This document shows, piece by piece, positions 26,299 to 34,274 of a DNA stretch of 64,000 nt. The position numbers were made by a program, and so were the translations under genes. The DNA comes from Variovorax sp. OV700 (lineage in GTDB: Bacteria > Pseudomonadota > Gammaproteobacteria > Burkholderiales > Burkholderiaceae_C). The DNA is taken from the NCBI RefSeq assembly GCF_900099805.1, contig NZ_FNDR01000003.1, forward strand, positions 434,001 through 498,000, in the 5' to 3' direction. Below the pieces are notes generated by a model. The model worked only from the letters and a program-made list of their open reading frames with translations, was not told where the DNA came from and searched no databases. The first letter of the stretch is position 1; each line of letters starts with the position of its first letter.

Positions 26299-27974
26299 GT
26301 CTTGTCCGGACCGGGCAGGGCCGATGGCGTGCCCAGTTGATTGCGCGCCAGCAGCATCACCGGCAGCAGGCCCACCGCGACGATGGCGAGTGCGGCAATG
26401 GCGCCCTCTTCATACGTGCCGCGAGCGGCCTCGGCATAGAGCCAGGTGGCCAGGGTGTCGAAATTGGCGGGCCGCAGCAGCAGCGTGGCGGGCAGCTCCT
26501 TCATGGCGTCGACAAAGACCAGCAGTGCACCGGTCGCAATGGCGGGCTGCAGAAGCGGCAGGTGCACGCGCCGCAGCGTGCCGCCGCTGGTCTCGCCCAG
26601 CAGCCGCGAGGCCTGTTCGATGGCGGGCGGAATACGCGCCAGCCCGGCTTCGATCCCGCCGACCGGCATGGCGAGGAAGCGGATCGCGCAGGCCACCACC
26701 AGCACGATGCCCGCACCCATGAGCGGCAGGCCTTGCAGGCCGAGCAGGTTGGCCAGCGCCGCGTCGACCGCAAGCGCCGGCGTGAGCAGGCCGATGGCGA
26801 GCACCGTGCCCGGCACCGCATAGCCCAGCGTGGCCACGCGCGCCTGCCAGCGCGCGCGGTTGGGGCGCGAGCCCTGGCTGCGCGCTGCCCATGCGACGAC
26901 CAATCCCGCGGCCACCGCCACGAGCGTGACGCCGGCCGCCAGGGCCAGCGTGTTGCCGAGGCTTGCGAGCAGGCCCTGCGATACGCCGCCGCCCTGGTGC
27001 AGCCGCTTGGCGCTTTCAAAGACGAGATAGAGGGCCGGCGCCACGAACCCGATCAGCACCGGCAGCGTGGCGATGGCGGTTGCGAGCCAGGAGGCAGCGC
27101 CGTGCAGGCGGCGGGGCTGTATGGCGCGCATGCGTTGCGCCGAACCGAAGCGCTGGTGCTGGCGGCCATTGCGTTCGAGCCAGACCAGCGCGACCACCAC
27201 GAACAGCATGGCGCAGGCGATCTGCGCGGCGCCGGCCAGGTCGGAGCGGGTGATCCACGTGGTGTAGACCGCGACCGTGAGTGTATTGATGCCCAGGAAT
27301 TCCGAAGCGCCGATGTCGTTCAGCGTCTCAAGCAGCGCGAGGCTCAGGCCCACGGCAAGCGCCGGCCGTGCCAGCGGTAACGCCACGCGAAAGAACGCGC
27401 CCCGTCGGCTCTCGCCCAAGGTGCGGGCAGCCTCCATCAGGTGCGCGGGCTGCGTCATGAACATGGCACGCGCGGTCATGTAGACGTAGGGATAGAGCAC
27501 GAAGCCGAGCACGAAGATCGCGCCCGGCATCGAGCGCAAGTCGGGCAGGCGGAACTGGCGGGGGCTGTCGAAGCCCAGCGCCCAGCGGATCGCGCCCTGC
27601 ACCGGGCCGATTGGGTGCAGCAGATCGAGGTAGGCAAAAGCGACGATGTAGGTCGGCATTGCCAGCGGCAGCAGCAGGGCCCAGTGCAGTACGCGCCGGC
27701 CCGGAAAGTCGCAGGCCGTGACCAGCCAGGCGCAGCCGGTGCCGATCACCAGTACCAGCGTGCCAACGCCCGCCAGCAGCACGGCGGTGTTGAGTGCGGC
27801 CCGCGGCAACACGTGCGCGAACAGCGGCCCCCAGTGCCCCACGCCGGAGCCGAATGCCAGCCACGCCAGCGTGAGCACCGGCGCCAGCACACCGACGGCG
27901 ATGGCGAACGAGGCCGAGCGCCAGAGCGGGCCTGCAGCATGCAGGCCCGGCAAGTGGCGCTGCCCGATCAGCAT
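26295..27974 (-). CDS. fbpB: Ferric iron ABC transporter permease (two fused halves)
   Basis: A 559-residue permease with about twelve membrane helices in two homologous halves, the form known as FbpB/SfuB. Each half ends in an EAA-type coupling loop (MEAARTLGESRRGAFFRVAL near residue 180; IEQASRLLGETSGGTLRRVH near residue 470) that contacts the ATPase. The start follows the binding-protein gene by 34 bases; its stop overlaps the ATPase start by 4 bases. This architecture is common for ferric iron importers, and the Fur box upstream of the first gene fits iron control. Other cations are not excluded. Confidence 0.93.
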   Translation of the reverse strand: MLIGQRHLPGLHAAGPLWRSASFAIAVGVLAPVLTLAWLAFGSGVGHWGPLFAHVLPRAALNTAVLLAGVGTLVLVIGTGCAWLVTACDFPGRRVLHWALLLPLAMPTYIVAFAYLDLLHPIGPVQGAIRWALGFDSPRQFRLPDLRSMPGAIFVLGFVLYPYVYMTARAMFMTQPAHLMEAARTLGESRRGAFFRVALPLARPALAVGLSLALLETLNDIGASEFLGINTLTVAVYTTWITRSDLAGAAQIACAMLFVVVALVWLERNGRQHQRFGSAQRMRAIQPRRLHGAASWLATAIATLPVLIGFVAPALYLVFESAKRLHQGGGVSQGLLASLGNTLALAAGVTLVAVAAGLVVAWAARSQGSRPNRARWQARVATLGYAVPGTVLAIGLLTPALAVDAALANLLGLQGLPLMGAGIVLVVACAIRFLAMPVGGIEAGLARIPPAIEQASRLLGETSGGTLRRVHLPLLQPAIATGALLVFVDAMKELPATLLLRPANFDTLATWLYAEAARGTYEEGAIAALAIVAVGLLPVMLLARNQLGTPSALPGPDKT

Positions 27975-28008
27975 TCGGGCACCAGGAACGCGTGCCCGGC
28001 CATCTCGG

Positions 28009-29070
28009 TCACTGATCGAAGCCGACCTTGTCCACCAAAGCGCTGGCTTGCTTGCGGTACTTGGCGATCTCGGCCACCGGCAGCGTGTCGGCCTTCAGCT
28101 CGCCGATCGTCTCGCCGATGATCGGGTCGAGCGCCACGCCCTTGCGCACCGGGTACTCGTAGTTGGCTTGCGCGTAGAGCGTCTGCGCCGGCTCCGACAC
28201 CAGGAACTCGAGCAGCTTGACCGCGTTGGCGCGTTGCGGCGCGTTTTTGGCCACGGCCGCGCCGCTGATATTGACGTGGGTGCCGCCGCTCTTTGCGCTG
28301 GCGAAGGTCGGGCGGACCACCTTGATCGCGTCGCCCCATTTGCGCGCATCGGTGCCTTCCTTGGAGCCCTTCATCTGGCCGACGTAGTAGGAGTTCGCCA
28401 GGCCGATGTCGCAGATGCCGCCGAGGATGTCGCGCGCCACGTCGCGGTCGCCGCCCGTGGCCTTGCGGGCCAGATTGGCTTTGACGCCGCGCAGCCATTG
28501 TTCGGTCTTGGCCTCGCCGTCGTGCGCGATCATCGCCGCGACCAGCGCAGTGTTGTAGGGATGCTGGCCCGCGCGGATGCAGACCTTGCCCTTCCACTTC
28601 GGGTTGGCCAGGTCTTCATAGCGGAAGCTGGTGAGCGGCTGGTTCTTGTCGGCGTAGAGCACGCGCGCGCGCAGCGAGAGTGCAAACCATTGCCCGTCGG
28701 CGCCGCGCAAGTTGGCGGGCACGGCCGATTCGAGCGCGGCCGACTTCACCGGCTGGGTCACGCCGCCGTCGACCAGGTCCATCAGGTTGCCGATGTCCAC
28801 CGTCATCAACACGTCGGCCGGCGAGCGCGCGCCTTCTGCCTTGACGCGCTCCAGCAGGCCGTCCTTCACGAACACGGTGTTGACCTTGATGTTGCTCTGC
28901 GTGCTGAAGGCGGTGATCAGCGGTTGGATCAACGCGGGCTCGCGCGTCGTGTAGAGCGTGAGTTCGTCGTTGGCGGCGTAGGCGGGCAGGGCGGCGGCCG
29001 CCAGCCAGGCGGCGGAGACGCCGATCAGTGCGCGGGCGGCGCGGCCTTGGACGCCGAAGCGGTCGGTCAT
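28009..29070 (-). CDS. fbpA: Periplasmic Fe(3+)-binding protein
   Basis: Solute-binding protein of the iron importer. The 353-residue precursor has a signal peptide cleaved after AYA (about residue 32). The mature protein begins NDELTLYTTREP. The adjacent tyrosines in ANSYYVGQMKG (Tyr228, Tyr229) are the iron ligands of the FbpA family; Tyr40 in TLYTT may also contribute. ATG 29070 is chosen because GGAGGATCC lies just upstream; the frame continues upstream without a ribosome site. A Fur box is centred about 66 bases before the start. It is the first gene of fbpABC. Confidence 0.94.
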   Translation of the reverse strand: MTDRFGVQGRAARALIGVSAAWLAAAALPAYAANDELTLYTTREPALIQPLITAFSTQSNIKVNTVFVKDGLLERVKAEGARSPADVLMTVDIGNLMDLVDGGVTQPVKSAALESAVPANLRGADGQWFALSLRARVLYADKNQPLTSFRYEDLANPKWKGKVCIRAGQHPYNTALVAAMIAHDGEAKTEQWLRGVKANLARKATGGDRDVARDILGGICDIGLANSYYVGQMKGSKEGTDARKWGDAIKVVRPTFASAKSGGTHVNISGAAVAKNAPQRANAVKLLEFLVSEPAQTLYAQANYEYPVRKGVALDPIIGETIGELKADTLPVAEIAKYRKQASALVDKVGFDQ

Positions 29071-29126
29071 GAAGGATCCTCCAGGTGCAGAGACGTGTTT
29101 TGAAAAAGCATCGCAGCCACGCGACT

Positions 29127-29145
29127 GACGATGAGAATCATTATC
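29127..29145. promoter_or_regulatory. Fur box upstream of fbpA
   Basis: GACGATGAGAATCATTATC matches 16 of 19 positions of the classical Fur consensus (GATAATGATAATCATTATC), with symmetric ATGAgAATCATTAT core. It is 57 bases upstream of the fbpA start. Iron-replete repression of fbpABC is expected. Confidence 0.85.
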
Positions 29146-29237
29146 ACTGCCCGTGGGGAGCTTTTTACGTCCTTGCACTTACACGGCGCAGGACTACCCG
29201 GATGAAGCTGCCGCGCCAGACGTTCACTGCTACGCGT

Positions 29238-29930
29238 TCAATCCACCCAGCGGCAGACCTGTTCCAGCGGCGCGCGCGTCGTACGGAAGCGATTGGCCGG
29301 ATGCGAGGGATCCTCGTAGCCGAACGCGATGCCGCACACCACTTGGCGATCGTCCGGAATGTCGAACCAGCGACGCAGGAATTTCGCGCGCGAGGCCACG
29401 GCCGCCTGGGCGATGCTGGCCACACCCAGGCTGCGCGCCGCGAGCACGAAGTTGTTGACGTAGGCGCCGCAGTCCACCGCGCCGTAGGTGCCGAGCAGCG
29501 CTTCGGTGGTGACGAGGGCCAGGTGCGGCGCGCCGAAGAACCTGAAGTTCTTCCGCGCCTGCCGCTCCGAGGCTTCGCGGTCGCCGCGCGCCACGCCGAC
29601 GCTTTCGTACAGCTGGAAGCCGCATTCGCGCCGGCGCTCGCGGTACACGCCGCGGTACTCCGCGGGAGGTGCGATATCGAACGCAGCATCGGCAGCTGCT
29701 TCCTCGGAGTCGAAGGCCTGGCGCAGCCGCTCGGTGGCCGCGGCGCCGGTCACGATCACCTGCCAGGGCTGCGAGTTGCACCATGACGCGGTGCGCTGCG
29801 CCAGCTGCAGGATGGCTTTGATCGTTTCGCGCGGGACCGGCTCCGCCAGGTAGCCCCGGCAGCTGTAGCGCTCGTCGAGCAGGGCCTTGAAGGCCGGTGC
29901 AAGCGTGGGATCGTGGGGAGTCGAGGGCAT
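29238..29930 (-). CDS. Nitroreductase family flavoprotein
   Basis: A 230-residue FMN-dependent oxidoreductase of the nitroreductase fold, with the usual N-terminal RYSCRGYLAEPVPRETI (FMN phosphate-binding Arg region), the SWCNSQPWQVIV strand, and the dimer-interface helix AARSLGVASIAQ. It likely reduces nitroaromatics, quinones or enones with NAD(P)H, but the true substrate is unknown. ATG 29930 is used; the frame extends upstream into the antisense of the thioesterase region. It is 16 bases downstream of the thioesterase gene, suggesting one transcript controlled by the divergent MarR. Confidence 0.9.
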   Translation of the reverse strand: MPSTPHDPTLAPAFKALLDERYSCRGYLAEPVPRETIKAILQLAQRTASWCNSQPWQVIVTGAAATERLRQAFDSEEAAADAAFDIAPPAEYRGVYRERRRECGFQLYESVGVARGDREASERQARKNFRFFGAPHLALVTTEALLGTYGAVDCGAYVNNFVLAARSLGVASIAQAAVASRAKFLRRWFDIPDDRQVVCGIAFGYEDPSHPANRFRTTRAPLEQVCRWVD

Positions 29931-29946
29931 GGCGGCAAATCCCGGT

Positions 29947-30492
29947 TCAGCGCGGCGCGGGCATCTCGAAAACGAGGCAGGTGGTGGTGGCGTGCGCGTA
30001 CAGCGTGCCGTCGGGTCCGACGAGCCGCGCCTCGGCAGTGGCGAGCTGCCGGCCACAGTGGATCACCTTGCCCTCGGCGCGAACCCGCTGCACCTTGGGT
30101 GTGATGCCCTTCACGTAGTTCACGCTCAGCTCGGCCGTCGTGTAGGCGCGGCCTGCCGGCATCATGGTGTGGACCGAGCAGCCCAGCGCAGAATCGAGAA
30201 CGGTGGCAATCCAGCCGCCGTGGATGGTGCCGAGCGGGTTCAGGTGTTGCGGCAGCGGCGTGCCCTGGAACACGGCCACGCCGCGGCTCACCGAAAGAAG
30301 AGTGAAATCGAGCGTCTTGGCGATAGCGGCATAGGGGATTTCGCCCTTCAGCATGGCCTGCATCATTTCGAGCCCGGTCTTGCCGGCGATCTGCTCAGGC
30401 CGTGCCAGGCCAGGGCCGGGTCCCGCATCGAGGCGTTGGACGACCTCTGCCTCTTGGGCGATCCAGGCGTCGATGGAGTGGGGCTCGCTCAT
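29947..30492 (-). CDS. PaaI-family hotdog-fold thioesterase
   Basis: A 181-residue hotdog thioesterase. The helix motif HLNPLGTIHGGWIATVLDSA (about 96-115) carries the HGG signature and catalytic Asp of the PaaI branch; the strand TTAELSVNYVKGI follows. It likely hydrolyses aromatic or short acyl-CoA esters. ATG 30492 is chosen because the upstream frame reads into the palindromic operator region. It diverges from the MarR gene with a perfect 18-bp palindrome 30 bases before the start, so it is probably repressed by that protein. The nitroreductase gene follows 16 bases later. Confidence 0.9.
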   Translation of the reverse strand: MSEPHSIDAWIAQEAEVVQRLDAGPGPGLARPEQIAGKTGLEMMQAMLKGEIPYAAIAKTLDFTLLSVSRGVAVFQGTPLPQHLNPLGTIHGGWIATVLDSALGCSVHTMMPAGRAYTTAELSVNYVKGITPKVQRVRAEGKVIHCGRQLATAEARLVGPDGTLYAHATTTCLVFEMPAPR

Positions 30493-30521
30493 GAAAAAAT
30501 CCTTGATAGTTGCATATACAA

Positions 30522-30539
30522 TCATTGTAGCTACAATGA
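30522..30539. promoter_or_regulatory. Perfect 18-bp palindrome, probable MarR operator
   Basis: TCATTGTAGCTACAATGA is fully self-complementary and sits between the divergent thioesterase and MarR genes, ending 4 bases before the MarR ATG. MarR proteins often bind palindromes of this size and repress their own gene. The same site could control both arms. Confidence 0.8.
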
Positions 30540-30543
30540 AACC

Positions 30544-31038
30544 ATGAACACCGCTCTGAAGCCTCAGCTGAAGCCCCAAGGATGTACCAATTTCCGCCTG
30601 CGCAGGCTCTCCCGGCTGGCGTCGCGCCTCTATGACGCGCACGTTGCGCCCAGCGGGCTCAAGACCACGCAGTATTCACTGCTCTCGCACGTGCTGCATT
30701 TCGGGCCGCTGCGCCCGGTCGACCTGGCGCGCGAGATGAACGTCGACGCCTCCACGCTCACGCGCAATCTCAAGCCTCTGCTGGCGGCGGGCTTCCTGGT
30801 GCAGACCGAGGGCCCCGATGCGCGCAGTCGCATGCTGGCGATCACCGATACAGGCCGCGAGAAGCGAGCCGAGGCGCAGCGCCTGTGGCACGGCGCGCAA
30901 CTGGCGCTCAACGACATCCTCGGCACGGAGCGCGTGCTGGCGCTGCATACCCTTCTCGACGAGAGCCTGGAACTGCTGCAGCGCGCAGGGCTGGGCGATG
31001 GACAGCCGGAAGACCAAACAGGAGCCCGCGATGAATGA
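30544..31038 (+). CDS. MarR-family transcriptional regulator
   Basis: A 164-residue winged-helix regulator. The HTH lies near residues 58-80 (PVDLAREMNVDASTLTRNLK) with the wing DARSRMLAITDTGR after it; flanking helices form the dimer interface. It starts at ATG 30544, 4 bases after the palindrome at 30522-30539, so autoregulation is likely. The 3' end overlaps the MFS transporter gene by 8 bases. Likely controls its own operon (MFS efflux) and the divergent thioesterase/nitroreductase pair. The inducer is unknown; context suggests a toxic aromatic compound. Confidence 0.92.
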   Translation: MNTALKPQLKPQGCTNFRLRRLSRLASRLYDAHVAPSGLKTTQYSLLSHVLHFGPLRPVDLAREMNVDASTLTRNLKPLLAAGFLVQTEGPDARSRMLAITDTGREKRAEAQRLWHGAQLALNDILGTERVLALHTLLDESLELLQRAGLGDGQPEDQTGARDE

Positions 31039-32266
31039 AACCTCTTTGCGGCGCCATGCGCTGTGGCTCGTGCTGCTGGCAGCCGCGGGCGCTTTCGCGC
31101 TCACGATGGGCGTGCGCCAGACGATGGGGCTGTTCCTCTCGGCGCTCAACACCTCGACCGCGCTCGGCATCGGCAGCATCAGCCTCGCGTTCGCGTTCGG
31201 GCAGCTCTGGTGGGGACTCACGCAACCCTTTGCTGGCGCCGTGGCCGATCGCATCGGAACCGGACGCGTGGTGTTCATCGGCGTGCTGCTGGTGGCCGTC
31301 GGCACGCTCATCACGCCGCTCATGACGAGCACGGCGGGCCTGATCTTCGCCATCGGCGTGCTCGCGGCCGGCGGCGCCGGCATGGCGGGCCCTTCGGTGC
31401 TGATGGCCGCGACCACGCGCCTGGTGCCGGCGAACAAGCGCGGCCTGGCCACAGGCATGGTGAATGCCGGCGGCTCCTTCGGACAGTTTGCGATGGCGCC
31501 GATCGCCGTTGGCCTGACGGCGGCCGTGGGCTGGGCCGGCGCCATGCAGTGGCTCGGCGTGCTGGTGCTGCTGGCGCTGCCGGCCGCATGGGTGCTCAAG
31601 GGCAATTCGAACGCGATGGCCGCGGCTTCAGCGGCCGCATCGGGCACAAAGCCGCTGAGTGCGCGCCAAGCCATCGGCCAGGCGCTCGCGACGCCCAGCT
31701 TCCGCTACCTGAGTCTGGGCTTCCTGGTTTGCGGCTTTCACGTCGCTTTCCTTGCCACGCACTTGCCCGGCGTCGTCGCAGCCTGCGGGCTGCCGGCTGA
31801 AGTCGGTGGCTGGGCGCTCGCGATGATCGGGCTTTTCAACATCGTCGGCAGCCTTGCGATGGGCTGGGCCGTGGGGCGCTGGCGCATGAAGTCGCTGCTT
31901 TCAATGGTCTATGCCACACGCGCCATCGCCGTGCTGGTGTTCCTGCTGGCGCCGAAGACGACCGTGGTCATGCTGGTGTTCGCCGCCGTGATGGGTGTGA
32001 CCTTCCTGTCGACCGTGCCGCCGACCGCCGGCCTCGTCGCCAAGATGTTCGGGCCGGCCAACATGGCGATGCTGTTCGGCATAGTGATGCTGGCGCACCA
32101 GGTCGGCGGCTTCCTGGGTGCGTTCCTGGGCGGCTATGTCTTCCAGGCCACGGGCAACTACGACATCGTCTGGTACATCGACATCGCGCTCGCCGCGGGC
32201 GCCGCGCTGGTGCACCTGCCGATCCGCGAAGCGCGGCTCGTGCGTTCGAAGCTGGCGGCGGCGTGA
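31031..32266 (+). CDS. MFS transporter
   Basis: A 411-residue major-facilitator protein with twelve hydrophobic helices. The loop 2-3 motif appears as GAVADRIGTGRVVFIG (about 70-85), matching the MFS A-motif, and a long central loop near residue 200 (KGNSNAMAAASAAASG) joins the two halves. It could export a drug or import an organic acid (the YfcJ/OxlT-like GGAGMAGPSVLMA region does not decide). It starts 8 bases before the MarR stop, so is translationally coupled to the regulator. The MATE gene follows after 35 bases. Confidence 0.9.
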   Translation: MNETSLRRHALWLVLLAAAGAFALTMGVRQTMGLFLSALNTSTALGIGSISLAFAFGQLWWGLTQPFAGAVADRIGTGRVVFIGVLLVAVGTLITPLMTSTAGLIFAIGVLAAGGAGMAGPSVLMAATTRLVPANKRGLATGMVNAGGSFGQFAMAPIAVGLTAAVGWAGAMQWLGVLVLLALPAAWVLKGNSNAMAAASAAASGTKPLSARQAIGQALATPSFRYLSLGFLVCGFHVAFLATHLPGVVAACGLPAEVGGWALAMIGLFNIVGSLAMGWAVGRWRMKSLLSMVYATRAIAVLVFLLAPKTTVVMLVFAAVMGVTFLSTVPPTAGLVAKMFGPANMAMLFGIVMLAHQVGGFLGAFLGGYVFQATGNYDIVWYIDIALAAGAALVHLPIREARLVRSKLAAA

Positions 32267-32301
32267 GCGCGCACCACGGTGCACAGCACGGAGGTGAATG
32301 A

Positions 32302-33708
32302 ATGAGCCAAGAACTCGATCCGCGCACGCGCCGCATGCTCGAAGCGCCGATCGTGCCGACGCTGCTGCGCCTGGCCGCGCCCAATGTGCTCGTGATGCTG
32401 GCGCAAGCCTCCGTGGGGCTCATCGAAACCTACTTTGTCGGCAAGCTGGGCACCAATGCGCTGGCGGGCATGGCGCTGGTGTTCCCCGTCGTCATGCTGA
32501 TGCAGATGACCTCGAGCGGCGCCATGGGCGGCGGCATCGCCTCGTCGATTGCCCGTGCGCTGGGTGCGCGCCGCCGCGCCGACGCCGATGCGCTGGTGTG
32601 GCACGCGGTGGTCATCGCGCTCGGGTTCGGCCTGTGCTTCTCGCTCGCGCTGTTGCTCGGCGGACGCCGGCTGTACGGCGTCATGGGCGGCACCGGCGCG
32701 GCATTGGATGCGGCCCTGACCTATTCGAACTGGGTGTTCGCGGGCGCGGTGCTGGTGTGGCTCTTCAACTCGCTTTCGGCCGTCATCCGCGGCACCGGCA
32801 ACATGTCGGTGCCGGCGAACGTGACGGTGGTGGGCGTGCTGTTCCTCATTCCCGCGTCGCCGATTTTGATCTTCGGTTGGGGGCCGCTGCCGGGCATGGG
32901 CATTGCGGGCGGCGCGATGGCGCTGCTGCTGTACTACCTGTTGGGCTCGGTGGCGCTCATCGTCTACCTGCGGTCGCCACGCAGCCTGCTGCGCCCTACG
33001 CTCGCGGCGCTGAAACTGCGTTGGCCGCTGTTCCGTGAGATCCTGCGCGTCGGCCTGGTGGCCGCCGTGGCGACCGTGGCCACCAACCTGTCGATCGGCA
33101 CCGCCACCGCATTGACCGGCCATTTCGGACCGGGTGCGTTGGCAGGCTATGGCACCGCGTCGCGGCTCGAATATCTGCTGGTGCCGCTGGTGTTTGGCCT
33201 GGGCGCGCCGCTGGTCGCCATGGTCGGCACCTGCATGGGCGCCGGCCAGCGTGAACGCGCGCTGCGCGCCACCTGGGCCGGCGCGGCCATTGCCTTTGTG
33301 CTCACCGAAAGCATCGGCCTGGCGGCGGCACTGTTTCCGCGGCCCTGGCTACTGCTGTTCGGCAGCGACCCCGCCATGCTCGAAACGGGTACACACTACC
33401 TGCGGCTGGTGGGGCCGCTCTATGGCTTCTTCGGCGTCGGGCTGGTGCTGTATTTCGCCTCGCAAGGGGCAGGGCGCCTGCTGTGGCCGGTGCTGGGCAA
33501 CCTGACGCGTCTTTCGGTGGCGGGCATCGGCGGCTGGCTCGTCTTTCGCGCGGGCGGGGGACTGACCGGCGTCTTTGCGGCGCAGGGTGTTGCGATGGTG
33601 CTGTACGGCACGGTCATCGCTTCGGCCATTGCGGGCGGCGCATGGTTCGGCCGCGTGGGCTGGCCGCGCACCACCGCCGGGCTGCTGCGGCGCGTGGCGC
33701 AAGCCTGA
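32302..33708 (+). CDS. MATE-family multidrug efflux transporter
   Basis: A 468-residue MATE protein, with two six-helix halves. Landmarks are LRLAAPNVLVMLAQASVGLI in helix 1, VGKLGTNALAGMAL, the GRGLGARR-type loop (SIARALGARRRADADALV) and, in the second half, GPGALAGYGTASRLEYL. Such pumps expel cationic drugs coupled to Na+ or H+. It is the last gene of the MarR transcript, 35 bases after the MFS gene. Transcription ends in a nested hairpin immediately after the stop. Confidence 0.92.
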   Translation: MSQELDPRTRRMLEAPIVPTLLRLAAPNVLVMLAQASVGLIETYFVGKLGTNALAGMALVFPVVMLMQMTSSGAMGGGIASSIARALGARRRADADALVWHAVVIALGFGLCFSLALLLGGRRLYGVMGGTGAALDAALTYSNWVFAGAVLVWLFNSLSAVIRGTGNMSVPANVTVVGVLFLIPASPILIFGWGPLPGMGIAGGAMALLLYYLLGSVALIVYLRSPRSLLRPTLAALKLRWPLFREILRVGLVAAVATVATNLSIGTATALTGHFGPGALAGYGTASRLEYLLVPLVFGLGAPLVAMVGTCMGAGQRERALRATWAGAAIAFVLTESIGLAAALFPRPWLLLFGSDPAMLETGTHYLRLVGPLYGFFGVGLVLYFASQGAGRLLWPVLGNLTRLSVAGIGGWLVFRAGGGLTGVFAAQGVAMVLYGTVIASAIAGGAWFGRVGWPRTTAGLLRRVAQA

Positions 33709-33713
33709 ACAGA

Positions 33714-33782
33714 CACGAGGCCTGCCGGCGATTCGCCAGGCTATGCGGCGGCATCTGCCGCCGCACAGGCCCGGGCCTCGTG
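33714..33782. terminator. Nested bidirectional hairpin terminator
   Basis: Outer arms CACGAGGCC (33714-33722) and GGCCTCGTG (33774-33782) pair perfectly. Inside, TGCGGCGGCA (33744-33753) and TGCCGCCGCA (33756-33765) are fully complementary. It sits between the convergent MATE gene and the small secreted gene. No U-run follows on either side, so it may act by structure alone or as a protein or RNA site. Confidence 0.6.
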
Positions 33783-33792
33783 CTCCGAAGAA

Positions 33793-34116
33793 TCAGTAGC
33801 GGTACGGATTCTCGGGCCGGCGGTCGTAGCGGTTGGGCACGCCGTCGCCGTCATCGTCCCGACGGCCGTAGCGACGCTCTTCCCAGCGGCGATGCCGATG
33901 CTCGTATCGGTCATGGTCGCTGTAGCGCGGGCCGTAGTAGTGATGCGGCGGGGGCGGCGCCACGTAGTACTGATGGCGCGGCGGCGGCGGCGGTGCGGGC
34001 ACCACATACACCTGGGTCTGAATAAAGCGGCCGCCGGTCTGGGCCTGCGCCGGTGCGCTGAGAGCTGCCAGCGAGAGCAGGGCCGCGGCGCCGATTGCGA
34101 GAGTGAGCTTTTTCAT
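33793..34116 (-). CDS. Small secreted Tyr/Pro/His-rich protein with calcium-loop-like motif
   Basis: A 107-residue protein of unrecognised family. A signal peptide ends AQA/QTGG (about residue 25). The mature part is Tyr/Pro/His-rich (APPPPPRHQYYVAPPPPHHY), then Arg/Glu-rich, and ends with DDDGDGVPNRYDRRPENPY. The D-x-D-G-D-G-x-x-N pattern resembles thrombospondin type-3 or dockerin calcium loops. It could be an envelope or extracytoplasmic stress protein. The 158-base gap upstream (34117-34274) shows no gene and no clear promoter. Confidence 0.75.
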   Translation of the reverse strand: MKKLTLAIGAAALLSLAALSAPAQAQTGGRFIQTQVYVVPAPPPPPRHQYYVAPPPPHHYYGPRYSDHDRYEHRHRRWEERRYGRRDDDGDGVPNRYDRRPENPYRY

Positions 34117-34274
34117 GGCAACTCCAATGGAGTGGTTGGAAGCCCTATCGTCGTGGCTCCATGTGAACGTTGTGTAAGGCTGGAGCGAAATCGGATGAAG
34201 AGCTGTAAGCCGCTGCGCGGCCGGTACGCCATCGTAAGCGCCGCATTTCCGATGCGAAACCGGCCGAACGGACG

